64,000 nt of DNA from Streptomyces sp. NBC_00554 (lineage in GTDB: Bacteria > Actinomycetota > Actinomycetes > Streptomycetales > Streptomycetaceae). The translations under genes were made by a program, and so were the position numbers. The stretch is from assembly GCF_041431135.1 (NCBI RefSeq), contig NZ_CP107799.1, positions 1,240,001 to 1,304,000 of the forward strand. Direction: 5' to 3'. Shown piece by piece: positions 53,350 to 62,268 of the stretch. The notes beneath the pieces were generated by a model, which was not told the DNA's origin, ran no database searches, and saw nothing but the letters and a program-made list of their open reading frames with translations. The first letter of the stretch is position 1. Each line of letters starts with the position of its first letter.

Positions 53350-54141
53350 TCAGCTGTGCGTCACGGTGACCTTGTACAGAGCAACCTCGCCGTAGTTGGA
53401 GTTGTCGCACGGCGAGGAGTTGTTGCAGTTCGCCTGGGTGTAGTCGCCCGCCTTGAAGTAGCCGCTGCCGAACGCGGCGGCGACGGTCGCCTTGAGGGCG
53501 CCGTTGTAGTAGACGTCGACCTTCCCGTCGTGGGCCACGAACTTGCCCTGGAAGCGGGTTCCGAGCTGGTAGTTGGAGGTCACCAGCTTGTAGTGGGTGG
53601 TGTTGTACGAGGTGATGTACAGGCTGGTCCCCTCGAGACGGAACGAGGTGACGTCACTGTCCGAGTCATGTATCTGACCCGCCATCACATGCGGTTTGGT
53701 CTTGGGGAGATGAGTGATGGCCTGGTCGACGACCATGGTGTGGGTGCCCGACGTGGACGGCCAGCTCTTGGTCGCCGACCCGTCCGCTGTCATCTCACGC
53801 AGTTCCGACCGCGGGTACCCGGTGTTGCTGGTGGTGGCGCCGTTGACCGCGGCCCGCAGCAGGATCGCCTTGCAGTCCGAAGTGGTCGTGAACCAGGGCG
53901 CGTTGTTGTAGGTCTTCAGCGCGGGCTGCTTGATCTCCACGGGAGAACCCGAACTGGTCGGGGTGGGCAGCTGAAGCTTCCAGGCAGAGCTCAGGCCGAT
54001 GGCCGCGGCCGGTGCCGGGCAGGCGGCGGCCTTCGCCGACGCATTCTCCGCCGAGGCCAGGAGGCCGACGGTGAGTGCGGGTGCCGCGAGCAGACACAGG
54101 GTGCGGCGGCGAGACCTGCGTGAGGACATCGGGGATTTCAT
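53350..54141 (-). CDS. Secreted PL7 polysaccharide lyase (alginate lyase type)
   Basis: 263 residues. An arginine-rich signal (RRSRRRTLCLLAAPALTVGL, cleavage near ASAKA) is followed by a single PL7 jelly-roll. The three active-site strands are visible: YPRSELREM (Arg), AGQIHDSDSDV (Gln and His) and YFKAGDYTQAN (Tyr). QIH or QVH separates preferences within the family; QIH is often linked to poly-guluronate or mixed blocks, and some members cut poly-glucuronate. ATG 54141 has AAGGAG 9 bases upstream; ATG 54168 is possible. It lies 72 bp downstream of the third LacI locus on the same strand and may be its polymer-cutting member. Confidence 0.88.
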   Translation of the reverse strand: MKSPMSSRRSRRRTLCLLAAPALTVGLLASAENASAKAAACPAPAAAIGLSSAWKLQLPTPTSSGSPVEIKQPALKTYNNAPWFTTTSDCKAILLRAAVNGATTSNTGYPRSELREMTADGSATKSWPSTSGTHTMVVDQAITHLPKTKPHVMAGQIHDSDSDVTSFRLEGTSLYITSYNTTHYKLVTSNYQLGTRFQGKFVAHDGKVDVYYNGALKATVAAAFGSGYFKAGDYTQANCNNSSPCDNSNYGEVALYKVTVTHS

Positions 54142-54213
54142 GAGCGGCTCCTTCAGTGTCAAGGTCATGACAGACCCGTCGGGGTTTTGAACAGACGGAC
54201 ACACCCGCACGGT

Positions 54214-55383
54214 TCAGCGGGCGAGTTCTCGTACGATCCCTTCGTCGACGCCGATACCGAGGCCGGGGCCGGAAGGCACCTCGGCCACTCCTGCGCGCAC
54301 CTGGATTACAGAGCCGGTGGCGTAGGGAGACTGCAGGAACTGCCGGCCGTTGAGGTCGGCCGGGGCGGTGAGGTCGTGGGCCGCGAACAGGTGCAGCGAC
54401 GCGGCGAGGCCGATGTCGGACTCGGTCAGTCCCGAACCCATCAGCGCCACACCGCAGTCCTCCGCCAGCTGGCACTGGCGCAGCGCCAGGGTGAGTCCGG
54501 CGCAGCGCTGCACCTTCGCCACCGCGATGCCGATGGCGCCCCTGCGGACGAACGAGGCCAGGTCGGTGGGGTGCCGCAGGCTCTCGTCGACGGCGATCGG
54601 GACCGGGCTGAGGTCGCGCAGCCGGCGGAGTCCTTCGATGTCGTTGGCGGGCAGGGGTTGTTCGAGCGCCGCGATGTCGAGCGGTGCGAGCAGGCGGGCG
54701 AGGCGGAGCGCGGAGTCCTGGGTGCCGGCCTGGTTGGCGTCGACGATCAGGCGGGCGTCGGGGGCCGCCGCACGTACGGCCGCCACTCGGGCGACCTCTT
54801 CGACCTCGTCCTGTCCTGGCGCGAGCCCCGTCTTGATCTTGAAGTGGCGGTACCCGTGGGCATGCCCCTCGGCAACCGATTCGGCGAGAGCAGCGGCATC
54901 AACTCCTGTGGCGATCCAGCAGAGTTCGACGGTGTCGTGGCGGCGCCTGCCCCACAGCTCGCCCAGGCTCACACCGCGAGAGCGGGCGAGTGCGTCGTGC
55001 CAGGCAACGTCCAGGGCGGCACGGGCCAGCGGCATCCCGGTGGACCAGCCGCGCCGGATGACGCGATCGCAGGCCCGCACCAGACCGTCGAGATCCCACA
55101 GCGGCAGGCCGGTCGCGGCGGGCGCCAGGTAGTGCGTCAGGGTCGAGACGATGGACTCGGTGGTCTCGTACGTCCATGAGGGGATCGGTGTCGCCTCGCC
55201 CCAGCCCGTGCTGCCGTCCGACGCCGTGACTTTGACGAGCACGCGGGTCGCGGGCCGGCCCCGGGTGGTCACGCCGCCGCCCGCGACCGCGAAGTCCCGC
55301 AGCGTCGGCAGGGCGACCGTGAACGTCTCCACCCGCTCGACGGTCACCGCGGGCCGGGTGTCGGGTGATGCGGTCAGAACCAT
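54214..55383 (-). CDS. Enolase-superfamily enzyme of the muconate-lactonizing subgroup
   Basis: 389 residues. A capping domain (about 1-130) is followed by the barrel. The lysine pair is in YRHFKIKTGL, the metal ligands in RLIVDANQAG, ALEQPLP and PIAVDES, and a lysine at the end of the sixth strand in IAVAKVQRCAGL. This last lysine, rather than a His-Asp dyad, marks the MLE subgroup: cycloisomerases, dipeptide and betaine epimerases, succinylbenzoate synthase. It may epimerise or lactonise the pathway acid. It overlaps the preceding dehydrogenase by 10 bp and is the last gene before the PL7 lyase. Confidence 0.87.
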   Translation of the reverse strand: MVLTASPDTRPAVTVERVETFTVALPTLRDFAVAGGGVTTRGRPATRVLVKVTASDGSTGWGEATPIPSWTYETTESIVSTLTHYLAPAATGLPLWDLDGLVRACDRVIRRGWSTGMPLARAALDVAWHDALARSRGVSLGELWGRRRHDTVELCWIATGVDAAALAESVAEGHAHGYRHFKIKTGLAPGQDEVEEVARVAAVRAAAPDARLIVDANQAGTQDSALRLARLLAPLDIAALEQPLPANDIEGLRRLRDLSPVPIAVDESLRHPTDLASFVRRGAIGIAVAKVQRCAGLTLALRQCQLAEDCGVALMGSGLTESDIGLAASLHLFAAHDLTAPADLNGRQFLQSPYATGSVIQVRAGVAEVPSGPGLGIGVDEGIVRELAR

Positions 55384-56351
55384 AGCGACTTGTCCACTAC
55401 GTTGATCAACGGCCGCCCGACGGCGAACCGCTGTGCGTTCTCCGCGAGCACCTCGAACCGCCGCTCCGAAGCGTGCGGTCCGGCCCCGCCCACATGCGGG
55501 GTGATCAGCGCCCTGGGGTGGCGCCAGAGCGGATGGTCGGGCGGCAGCGGCTCCAGTTCCATGACGTCGAGGGCGACGCCCCGCAGCCGCCCCGTGTCCA
55601 GGACCGCCACAAGGTCGTCGAGGCGGACGGTGGGCCCGCGGCCCACATTGACGAGACAGGCTCCGTCCTTCATCGCCGCAAGGCGGCCGGCGTCCATCAG
55701 CCCTTCCGTCTGAGGGGTGTGGGGCACGGTGAGGATCACGATGTCCGCCTGGGGAAGCGCGCGATCGAGGTGTCCGGGCGGAAGAACCCGGAGGAAGCCG
55801 GGCGGTGCCGTGGTGACACGGGGGTCGATGCCTTCCACGCGGGTCCCGAACTCGGCTAGCAGCCGTCCGGTCTCGGCGCCGATCGCACCCGTACCGACGA
55901 TCAGCGCACGCGCCTCGCCGAGTGGCACGACCGCGCCGTCCGACCAGTCCGGCGCCCAGTTGGCGGCCACCTGTTCGCGTACATAGCGGGGCAGTTGCCT
56001 GGCGAGGGCCAGGACCAACGCCATGGTGTGGGCGGCGACATGGTCGGTGTAGGTGTCCCGCATGTTCGTCACCTCGACCGGATGACGTACGAGCGCGGGG
56101 TGGTAGAAACCGGGAGGCGGACCTGCCTGGGGAGCCTGCAGCCAGCGCAACCGGCCTGCCGAGCCGAGGAGTTCGGGTGTGAGTGTGCCGTACGCGGCGT
56201 CGGCTCGGACCAGCGCGGCGTCGACGTCCTGAAGGCCCTGGGGACAGAGCACCTCGATCCCCGGTACGGCCTCGACGAGCCTGTCGGGCCAGGACCGGGC
56301 CTCCGCCGACAGGGGCGGGACCATGACCAGGGTGAAGGCGGTTGTGGTCAT
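55374..56351 (-). CDS. D-2-hydroxyacid dehydrogenase A
   Basis: 325 residues. The NAD-binding domain has ALIVGTGAIGAETGRLLAEF. The catalytic Arg (VNVGRGPTVRLDDL), Glu (VALDVMELEPLP) and His (LITPHVGGAG) are all present. It belongs to the hydroxypyruvate/glyoxylate reductase-like branch. ATG 56351 overlaps the stop of the second dehydrogenase gene, and its own end overlaps the enolase-superfamily gene. Its substrate is probably a 2-oxo or 2-hydroxy acid produced in the third LacI locus. Confidence 0.88.
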   Translation of the reverse strand: MTTTAFTLVMVPPLSAEARSWPDRLVEAVPGIEVLCPQGLQDVDAALVRADAAYGTLTPELLGSAGRLRWLQAPQAGPPPGFYHPALVRHPVEVTNMRDTYTDHVAAHTMALVLALARQLPRYVREQVAANWAPDWSDGAVVPLGEARALIVGTGAIGAETGRLLAEFGTRVEGIDPRVTTAPPGFLRVLPPGHLDRALPQADIVILTVPHTPQTEGLMDAGRLAAMKDGACLVNVGRGPTVRLDDLVAVLDTGRLRGVALDVMELEPLPPDHPLWRHPRALITPHVGGAGPHASERRFEVLAENAQRFAVGRPLINVVDKSLWF

Positions 56352-57346
56352 GCGGCGTGCTCCATCGACGCGGCGGCCACCTCGTGACGCAGCGGGCTCC
56401 CGGCGACGTACCGGGCCAGTTCCTCGGCCATGGCCCGGCCGAGGAGGCGCCGTTCCGGGCCGAGGCTGCCGGCCAGATGCGGGGTGACCACCACGTTGTC
56501 CAGTTCGAACAGCGGTGAGCCGGGGGGCGGCGGTTCGGGGTCGGTGACGTCGAGTACGGCGAACAGGTCGGCGCGTTCTGCGAGTACGGTCACCAGCGCC
56601 GGCTCGTCGACGAGGCCGCCGCGCGCGGTGTTGACCAGCGTGGCGTCGGGGCGCATGGAGCGCAGCAGCCGTGCGTCGACCATGGCGCGGGTCTCGTCGA
56701 GGAGCGGGGCGTGCAGGCTCACGACATCGCTCTCGGCGAATACGCCTTCCAGCGTGGTGAGTTCGACGCCGAGTGCATGGGCTTTGTCGACGGGCACATA
56801 GGGGTCGTAGGCCAGCACGCGTACGCCGTGCCTGGTCAGGAGTCGTGCGGTGGCCCGTCCGGTGGCGCCGAGAGAGACAAGGCCGACGGTGGCCCCGGCG
56901 GTGCCGAGTTCGCTTTGGCGCACGGCAGCTGCCCGGGTTCGCCGTGCGGTAAGGACATAGCGCCAGCCGTGCTTGAGCGCGTAGAGGATCTGGGCGAGCG
57001 CGAAGTCCGCCACCTTGTCCGCGATCACCGTGCCGGCTGAAGTGACCCGCACTCCGCGTGCCCAGGACTCCTCGGTGACCAGGGGGCGTACGGACCCTGC
57101 GGCATACAGGACGAGGGCGAGCCGCGGCGCGCTGTCCAGGAGCTCGGCGGTGAGCCGGGGGGCGCCCCAGCCGGTGACGAGCACGTCGACTCCCGCCAGC
57201 AGCTCCGGCGACAGGTCCGCCGCGGGGACCGGGGGCTCCTTGATGGTCAAGTGGCTTTCGATGGCGGTGCGTTCGGCGGCTCCGTAGACGTCGTCGAAGC
57301 GCTCCGGATCCATTACGTACAGTCCGGTGAACGGCTCGTTCGTCAT
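56348..57346 (-). CDS. D-2-hydroxyacid dehydrogenase B
   Basis: 332 residues. The cofactor loop is GLVSLGATGRATARLLTRHG; the first position of GxGxxG is Ser. Catalytic Arg (VNTARGGLVDEPAL), Glu (AVLDVTDPEPPP) and His (VVTPHLAGSLG) are present. It differs clearly from its neighbour, so the pair did not arise by recent duplication. Its start overlaps the stop of the barrel-like gene by four bases (ATGA). Two adjacent dehydrogenases suggest two oxidation steps or two chiral forms. Confidence 0.88.
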   Translation of the reverse strand: MTNEPFTGLYVMDPERFDDVYGAAERTAIESHLTIKEPPVPAADLSPELLAGVDVLVTGWGAPRLTAELLDSAPRLALVLYAAGSVRPLVTEESWARGVRVTSAGTVIADKVADFALAQILYALKHGWRYVLTARRTRAAAVRQSELGTAGATVGLVSLGATGRATARLLTRHGVRVLAYDPYVPVDKAHALGVELTTLEGVFAESDVVSLHAPLLDETRAMVDARLLRSMRPDATLVNTARGGLVDEPALVTVLAERADLFAVLDVTDPEPPPPGSPLFELDNVVVTPHLAGSLGPERRLLGRAMAEELARYVAGSPLRHEVAAASMEHAA

Positions 57347-58575
57347 GCTGCTCCTTCCGTGGTCCGCGTACCTGCTCCCGCGATGGCTCGCACCGCTTCC
57401 TGCGCGTTGGCCATGCGCAGCGCCCGTAGTCGCGCGGGTGAGGACAGGCCCGCGTGGTAGTAGCGGATCTGCCGCGCTCCGGCGGCCAGCAGCCGCGCGA
57501 CCCGCCGGGCGAGATCGGCGGGGTGCTCGTCAAGGACCGACACATTGGCGATGACCGGCCGTGCGCTGTCCCGTACCGCTTCCTCGACGCGGGCCACCGC
57601 CCGGTTCTCGTCGTCCCAGCACTTGAGGACGAGTGCGGTGGCCCGGCCGCCGAAGCGGCCCAGGTCGAGTCCGCTGTCGGGGCCGGTGGCCTGCGGGTCG
57701 CCGTCCGCCATCAGGAGCAGCTCCCGGCCTGGTGCCACAGCCGCCACCTGCCGTGTCAGGTCCTCGATCACCGACTGGCGGTGGCGCAGGAGTGCCTGCG
57801 CCGCCCGTTCACCGAGCGATTCGGCGAGCGTGTGCGGTGCGCGTACGCCGTCGCGCATCTCCGCGTCGACCGTGCGGCGGACCGCCTGTGCGAGACCGGC
57901 GGAATCTCCGCCGCGGGCCTCGATCCCCTCGCGGCACGCGGCGCACAGGCAGATCGACAGCAGATCGCGGCAGCCTGCACTGAGGTCGGCGCCCGCTGTC
58001 TTCTCGTGGTGGCTGCCGTGCTCGAAGCCCAGCCAGCCGCAGGCCTCCAGCATCAGCGTCGGCACCTCGGCGGCGTCGTAGCGTTCACAGAAGGCGCTGA
58101 CCAACTGTGCGGCGTACGCGGCCACTTCGGGCTGTGCCGGGCACAGGGCATACCCGTACCGCTCGTCGAACGCGTTGCGCACGGTCAGGTCGGGTGCGCG
58201 CTCCCCCGCCGCGGTGCTGTGCGTGAGTACCAGCCAGGCTTCGACCCGCAGCCCTTGGCTCCGCAGCTCCGAGGTCGCCGTGCCGAACCGGTCCGGGGCG
58301 TCGACACCCCAGTCCGGCGTGGCGGGTCTGAGGCGTTTGCCGCGCCACTGGTGCGGGTCGAGCGGGAAGTACGCGGCGGCGTGTGTGGCGTGCACCGTGC
58401 GGTGGACGGGGTGGTACGGCGTCATGGCGCGCACCGAGTGGTAGGCGGCCTGAAGGACCACCGCGCCCACGCCGAGGGAGGCTATTCGTTCGGCCGCGGC
58501 GGGGTCGCCCACCAGGTCCCAGGTATAGGCGAAGACGCCGCTGAGATCGGCGGAGCCGGGCGGCTCGGTTGTCAC
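57343..58575 (-). CDS. Uncharacterised barrel-like protein with CxCxxC motif
   Basis: 410 residues, no signal peptide. The start ADLSGVFAYTWDLVGDPAAA with GVGAVVLQAAYHSVRAM looks like a (beta/alpha)8 opening. Later come YGYALCPAQPEVAAYAAQLV, LMLEACGWLGFEHGSHHEK, LSICLCAACREGIEARGGD and ELLLMADGDPQATGPDSGLD. The CxCxxC followed by Arg is a pattern I associate with several uncharacterised glycoside-hydrolase-like barrels. Two acidic candidates (Glu in LMLEAC, Asp in LMADGD) sit at strand ends. GTG 58575 has AAGGAG upstream. It is 5 bp after the permease gene and overlaps the next dehydrogenase, so it is a full member of the operon. No family name can be given. Confidence 0.75.
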   Translation of the reverse strand: MTTEPPGSADLSGVFAYTWDLVGDPAAAERIASLGVGAVVLQAAYHSVRAMTPYHPVHRTVHATHAAAYFPLDPHQWRGKRLRPATPDWGVDAPDRFGTATSELRSQGLRVEAWLVLTHSTAAGERAPDLTVRNAFDERYGYALCPAQPEVAAYAAQLVSAFCERYDAAEVPTLMLEACGWLGFEHGSHHEKTAGADLSAGCRDLLSICLCAACREGIEARGGDSAGLAQAVRRTVDAEMRDGVRAPHTLAESLGERAAQALLRHRQSVIEDLTRQVAAVAPGRELLLMADGDPQATGPDSGLDLGRFGGRATALVLKCWDDENRAVARVEEAVRDSARPVIANVSVLDEHPADLARRVARLLAAGARQIRYYHAGLSSPARLRALRMANAQEAVRAIAGAGTRTTEGAA

Positions 58576-58580
58576 GTGGT

Positions 58581-59456
58581 TCACTCCTTGGTGGCGCCGG
58601 CCAGGCCGCGCACGAAGTAACTCTGGAAGAAGACGAAGACAATCAGCATGGGAATGACGGAGAGCGTCATCCCGGCGGCGAATCCGGTCCAGTCGACGGA
58701 GTGCTCGCCCTTGAACGACAGCATTCCGACCGCGAGGTTCTGCAGATCCGGCTGGCCGAGTGTGAACACCAAGGGGATGTTGAACTCGTTCCAGTTGGTG
58801 ATGAACTGGAAGATGACGACCACCGCAATGACGGGCTTCGCCAGCGGCAGGACCAGCCGGAATGTACGGAAGAAGCCGGCACCGTCGAGCTTTGCCGCGT
58901 CGAACAGATCCTTCGGTACGCCCGAGAAGAATCCGATGAAGAGCAGCACGTAGAGGGCGCCCGCCGCGCCGGACATGGCCAGGATGACGCCGGCCTGGGT
59001 GTTCAGCAGGCCGAGCCGTTCCACCAGTACGAACTGCGGAATGATGATGGAGGCCACCGGCACGAACAAGGTGGCGACGATCATGCGGTGCAGGAGCTTT
59101 CGTCCTGGGAATTCGTACCGGGCCAGAATGTATCCGCACAGGGCCGACTTGAACAGTTCGATCACGGTGGACACGACCGCGTACAGAATCGTGTTGAAGA
59201 AGTAGCGGGAGAATCCCGCATCCACCCACGCCCGGCGGAAGTTGTCGAAATTCCACTGATCGGGCATGAGGCTGGCGCCGCCGGTAAAGAGCCCTGTCTG
59301 TGTCTTGAAAGCCCCCGCGACGATCCACAGGAACGGATAGATCCAGACCAGACCCACCACGATCAGCAGGGGCAGCGCGATGAGGTTGGCACGCGCGGGC
59401 CGTGACAGCCGCGAGAGGCGTGGCGCTCGCGGTGCGCGGAGTTCGGGACGGGACAT
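58581..59456 (-). CDS. Sugar ABC importer permease (MalG type)
   Basis: 291 residues with six membrane helices (IALPLLIVVGLVWIYPFLWI first). The EAA loop is PKDLFDAAKLDGAGFFRTFR. The end FQSYFVRGLAGATKE is typical. Its ATG at 59456 shares one base with the stop of the MalF-type gene. Third gene of the LacI-controlled importer operon. Confidence 0.9.
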   Translation of the reverse strand: MSRPELRAPRAPRLSRLSRPARANLIALPLLIVVGLVWIYPFLWIVAGAFKTQTGLFTGGASLMPDQWNFDNFRRAWVDAGFSRYFFNTILYAVVSTVIELFKSALCGYILARYEFPGRKLLHRMIVATLFVPVASIIIPQFVLVERLGLLNTQAGVILAMSGAAGALYVLLFIGFFSGVPKDLFDAAKLDGAGFFRTFRLVLPLAKPVIAVVVIFQFITNWNEFNIPLVFTLGQPDLQNLAVGMLSFKGEHSVDWTGFAAGMTLSVIPMLIVFVFFQSYFVRGLAGATKE

Positions 59457-60478
59457 CAGACTCCGTACTCCTTACGCATCTTCTGCGCCCTGCGCACGAA
59501 GAGGCCCTGGCTGGTGACGAGGAGGAACGCCATGACGGAGAACAGCAGGGCGGCCGCCGACGCGTATCCGTACGCGAAGGGCATCGAGCCGAAGGCCTGC
59601 TTGTAGATGAAGTACGAGACCACGTAGGTGCTCGTCCCCGGGCCGCCCCCAGTGAGCGTGACGACGAGCCCGAACACGTGCATCGCGTTGACCAGCGCGA
59701 GCATCACGATGACCACGGCCACGGGACGGATCAGCGGCAGGGTGATCCGGGTGAGCTTCTGCCATTCGGTGGCGCCGTCGAGCTCCGCGGCTTCGTAGAG
59801 CTCGTCGGGGACGTTCTGCAGCGCGGCCATCCAATAGATCATGTACTGGCCGAAAACCTGCCAGACGGAGATGAGGACCAGGGTCAGCATCGCGGTCCAG
59901 CGGTTGGCGAAGACATCGGTCGTGCCGTCGGTCAGACCCAGCCCGTGCAGCGCGGAGTTGAGCGCGCCGTTGGACGGGTTGAGCAGGTAGGTGAAGACCA
60001 GCCCTGCCATCGCCACCGGGATGATCAGCGGTGCGAAGAAGACGGTGCGCAGCGCCCGCTTCGCCCGCAGCCACTTCCTGGTCATCACCAGCGCGGCGAG
60101 GAGGGACAGCGGCAGCTTGATCAGGGTCGTACCGACCGCGAACAGCAGGGTGTTGACGACGGCCTGCCAGAAGAGCGGATCGCTGAGGATACGGCTGTAG
60201 TTGGCGCCGCCGACGAACTGGTCGAGCGGTCCGGTGCCGGACCAGTCGAAGAACGAGTAGTAGACCGTCGCGACCAGCGGCCAGAGAGTGAACCCCATGT
60301 AGAGGAGGAGGAACGGTACGAGGAAGGCCGCCACCCACAGCCGGTCGCGCCCCTTGGCGCGCTCGCGGTCCCCCTCCGGTGGCTTCGGGGGCCGGGGCGG
60401 GCGTATCGCCTTGCCGGGCCGGGTTGCGGTGGTGGACGCCGTGTCGGGTGGACGCGGGTCGGTGGAGGCGAGAGCCAT
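59456..60478 (-). CDS. Sugar ABC importer permease (MalF type)
   Basis: 340 residues. A proline-rich cytoplasmic N-terminus of about 45 residues is followed by six helices (LWVAAFLVPFLLLYMGFTLW first). The EAA loop is PDELYEAAELDGATEWQKLT. FVGGANYSRILSDPLFWQAV is the MalF-type periplasmic region. It starts 45 bp downstream of the binding-protein gene and ends coupled to the MalG partner. Confidence 0.9.
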   Translation of the reverse strand: MALASTDPRPPDTASTTATRPGKAIRPPRPPKPPEGDRERAKGRDRLWVAAFLVPFLLLYMGFTLWPLVATVYYSFFDWSGTGPLDQFVGGANYSRILSDPLFWQAVVNTLLFAVGTTLIKLPLSLLAALVMTRKWLRAKRALRTVFFAPLIIPVAMAGLVFTYLLNPSNGALNSALHGLGLTDGTTDVFANRWTAMLTLVLISVWQVFGQYMIYWMAALQNVPDELYEAAELDGATEWQKLTRITLPLIRPVAVVIVMLALVNAMHVFGLVVTLTGGGPGTSTYVVSYFIYKQAFGSMPFAYGYASAAALLFSVMAFLLVTSQGLFVRRAQKMRKEYGV

Positions 60479-60523
60479 GTGAGGTCCTTTGCGGCTGACT
60501 TCCGGCTTCCGGGGCGTGAGCGG

Positions 60524-61987
60524 CTACTGGGCCGGCCGGTAGTCGGAGGTGTACGACCAGTCGGGGAAGGTGAAGCAGTCGAGGGAGACCTTCAGCCCCT
60601 GGGCCGCTTCCTTCTTGAGCTCGGCCGTGAGGGTCTTCTGGCGTTGCGCGACGATCCGCTCGGCCTCCGGCTTCAGTGACTTGTCGCCGCTCAGGGCGCC
60701 GGACATCGCCTCGTACTCCCAGGTGGGACGCTCACCGATGGCCTTGACGTAGGCCTTGGACTTCACCAGGTCCGGGCACTTGGTGACCGGGAGCGGCAGA
60801 TCGACCCGGTAACCCGGCTTGTCGGCAATGCCCATGAGCTGTCGCATCGCAGGGTCTTTGATGTAGCGGGCGTTGTCCGCGAACGCCAGCGTCCCGAAGC
60901 CGCCTTCGAGGTACTGCTTGGCGAAGTAACCATCGGGCTGGGTCAGCCAGTTGAGGAAGGTCCAGGCGGCCTTCGACTGCTTCGTCTCCGCGCTCACCCA
61001 GTACTTGTTGCCGTCGGGCTGGCTCCACAGGGCGCCCTTGGCACCGGAGTCGGGCACGGGATGGGCTGCGACCTCGTACTGGGAGGAGTCCAGGCCGAGG
61101 GACTTGAACACCGAGGGAGTCCAGGTGCCGTCCATCATGATGCCGGCCTGTCCGGTGGCGAACTGCTGCCGGGAGAAGCTCTTGTCGTTGGTGCCGGGTG
61201 CCAGGTAACCCTCGTCCTTGAGTTCCTGGATGAACGCGAACACCTTCTGCGCCTGTGGTTCGGCCAGCGAGAACGTGCCCTTCTTGTAGTCGAAGAACCA
61301 GTCGTTGACGGTGTATTCGCCGGCGGCCAGTGCGTAGAAGATGCGCTGGAAGTCGACGTCCTTGCTGGGCGACGCGATGCAGTACGCCTTCGTCTTCGCC
61401 TTGATCCGTGCGCAGGTGCTCTTCAGTTCGGACCAGGTCTTCGGCGGCTTCGCGGTGTCGAGTCCGGCGTCACCGAAGACCTTCTTGTTGAGGAACATGT
61501 ATCCGGGGCCCCAGTAGGTGCTCTCGGACAGGGGGAAGCTGTACGTCTTGCCGTCGAGCTGGTTGACACCGTTGATGAACGAACCCTCGGGCCAGCGTTC
61601 GGTGAAGCTCGCGGGCAGCTTCGTCCCCCCGTTGAGCGGCTGGATCCACTTCTGTTCAAGGAGCTGCGACATCGCCAGCGGACCGTTGTCGCTCCAGTAG
61701 AAGACGTCCGGGCCCTGCTTGCTCTGGAAGGCCAGGGGGAGCGTCCGCTTGTACTCGTCCTGAGCGATCGACTGCCACTGCACGGTGATGTCCGGGTACT
61801 GCCGGTGGAACTCCTCGGCGGCCTTCTTGTGGAAGTCCGACTGCTCCGCCGAGTAGTCCCAGACCTTGAGCGTGGTGCCCGAGGCACCGGAGCTTCCACC
61901 GCATCCGGCGAGCAGTGGTCCCAGCAGCAGTGGCGCGAGCGCCAGCCTGCCGACCCGGAATGCCCCAACTCTGTGTCCTGTACCCAT
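60524..61987 (-). CDS. Sugar ABC importer, substrate-binding lipoprotein
   Basis: 487 residues. The lipobox is LLAGC in LAPLLLGPLLAGCGGSSG (Cys at about 29). The body is a family 1 binding protein: TLKVWDYSAEQSDFHKKAAE, DITVQWQSIAQDEYKRTLPL, YMFLNKKVFGDAGLDTAKPP and AGIMMDGTWTPSVF. ATG 61987 has CAGGAGAC upstream. First gene of the minus-strand operon; its promoter holds one of the two GCGYTTTCACAG sites. The ligand is unknown but should be a small saccharide or a sugar acid given its neighbours. Confidence 0.9.
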   Translation of the reverse strand: MGTGHRVGAFRVGRLALAPLLLGPLLAGCGGSSGASGTTLKVWDYSAEQSDFHKKAAEEFHRQYPDITVQWQSIAQDEYKRTLPLAFQSKQGPDVFYWSDNGPLAMSQLLEQKWIQPLNGGTKLPASFTERWPEGSFINGVNQLDGKTYSFPLSESTYWGPGYMFLNKKVFGDAGLDTAKPPKTWSELKSTCARIKAKTKAYCIASPSKDVDFQRIFYALAAGEYTVNDWFFDYKKGTFSLAEPQAQKVFAFIQELKDEGYLAPGTNDKSFSRQQFATGQAGIMMDGTWTPSVFKSLGLDSSQYEVAAHPVPDSGAKGALWSQPDGNKYWVSAETKQSKAAWTFLNWLTQPDGYFAKQYLEGGFGTLAFADNARYIKDPAMRQLMGIADKPGYRVDLPLPVTKCPDLVKSKAYVKAIGERPTWEYEAMSGALSGDKSLKPEAERIVAQRQKTLTAELKKEAAQGLKVSLDCFTFPDWSYTSDYRPAQ

Positions 61988-62076
61988 GGTTCGTCTCCTG
62001 CTCCGTCGAGATGGCGACCCGAGCGGCTCTCGGGACTGAGACGCGGACGACGTTAGGGCGCCGCCTCTGGTCCAGC

Positions 62077-62090
62077 AAGCGTTTTCACAG
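62077..62090. promoter_or_regulatory. Operator candidate of the third LacI regulator, site 1
   Basis: AAGCGTTTTCACAG, 90 bp before the binding-protein start. It matches the copy at 62195 at 12 of 14 bases. The CG centre is typical of LacI operators. Confidence 0.55.
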
Positions 62091-62194
62091 GAATTACTTT
62101 GCGGATTCTCAGGCAGACCTCGCCCAAAATGCCATCTCACCTGGGTAGTTGTGCCGTCTCTCGATCTTCAGCAGGAGTTGCGGCTAGGCTGAGG

Positions 62195-62208
62195 GAGCGC
62201 TTTCACAG
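62195..62208. promoter_or_regulatory. Operator candidate of the third LacI regulator, site 2
   Basis: GAGCGCTTTCACAG, 61 bp before the sugar isomerase-like gene and 118 bp from site 1. The AGCGCT core is itself palindromic. Together the two sites would control both directions. Confidence 0.55.
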
Positions 62209-62268
62209 ATTTTCGCGGTGTCGGTCGGGGCCTCCACGGGCTCGCGGGCGACCGGAAGGGAGCACCTT

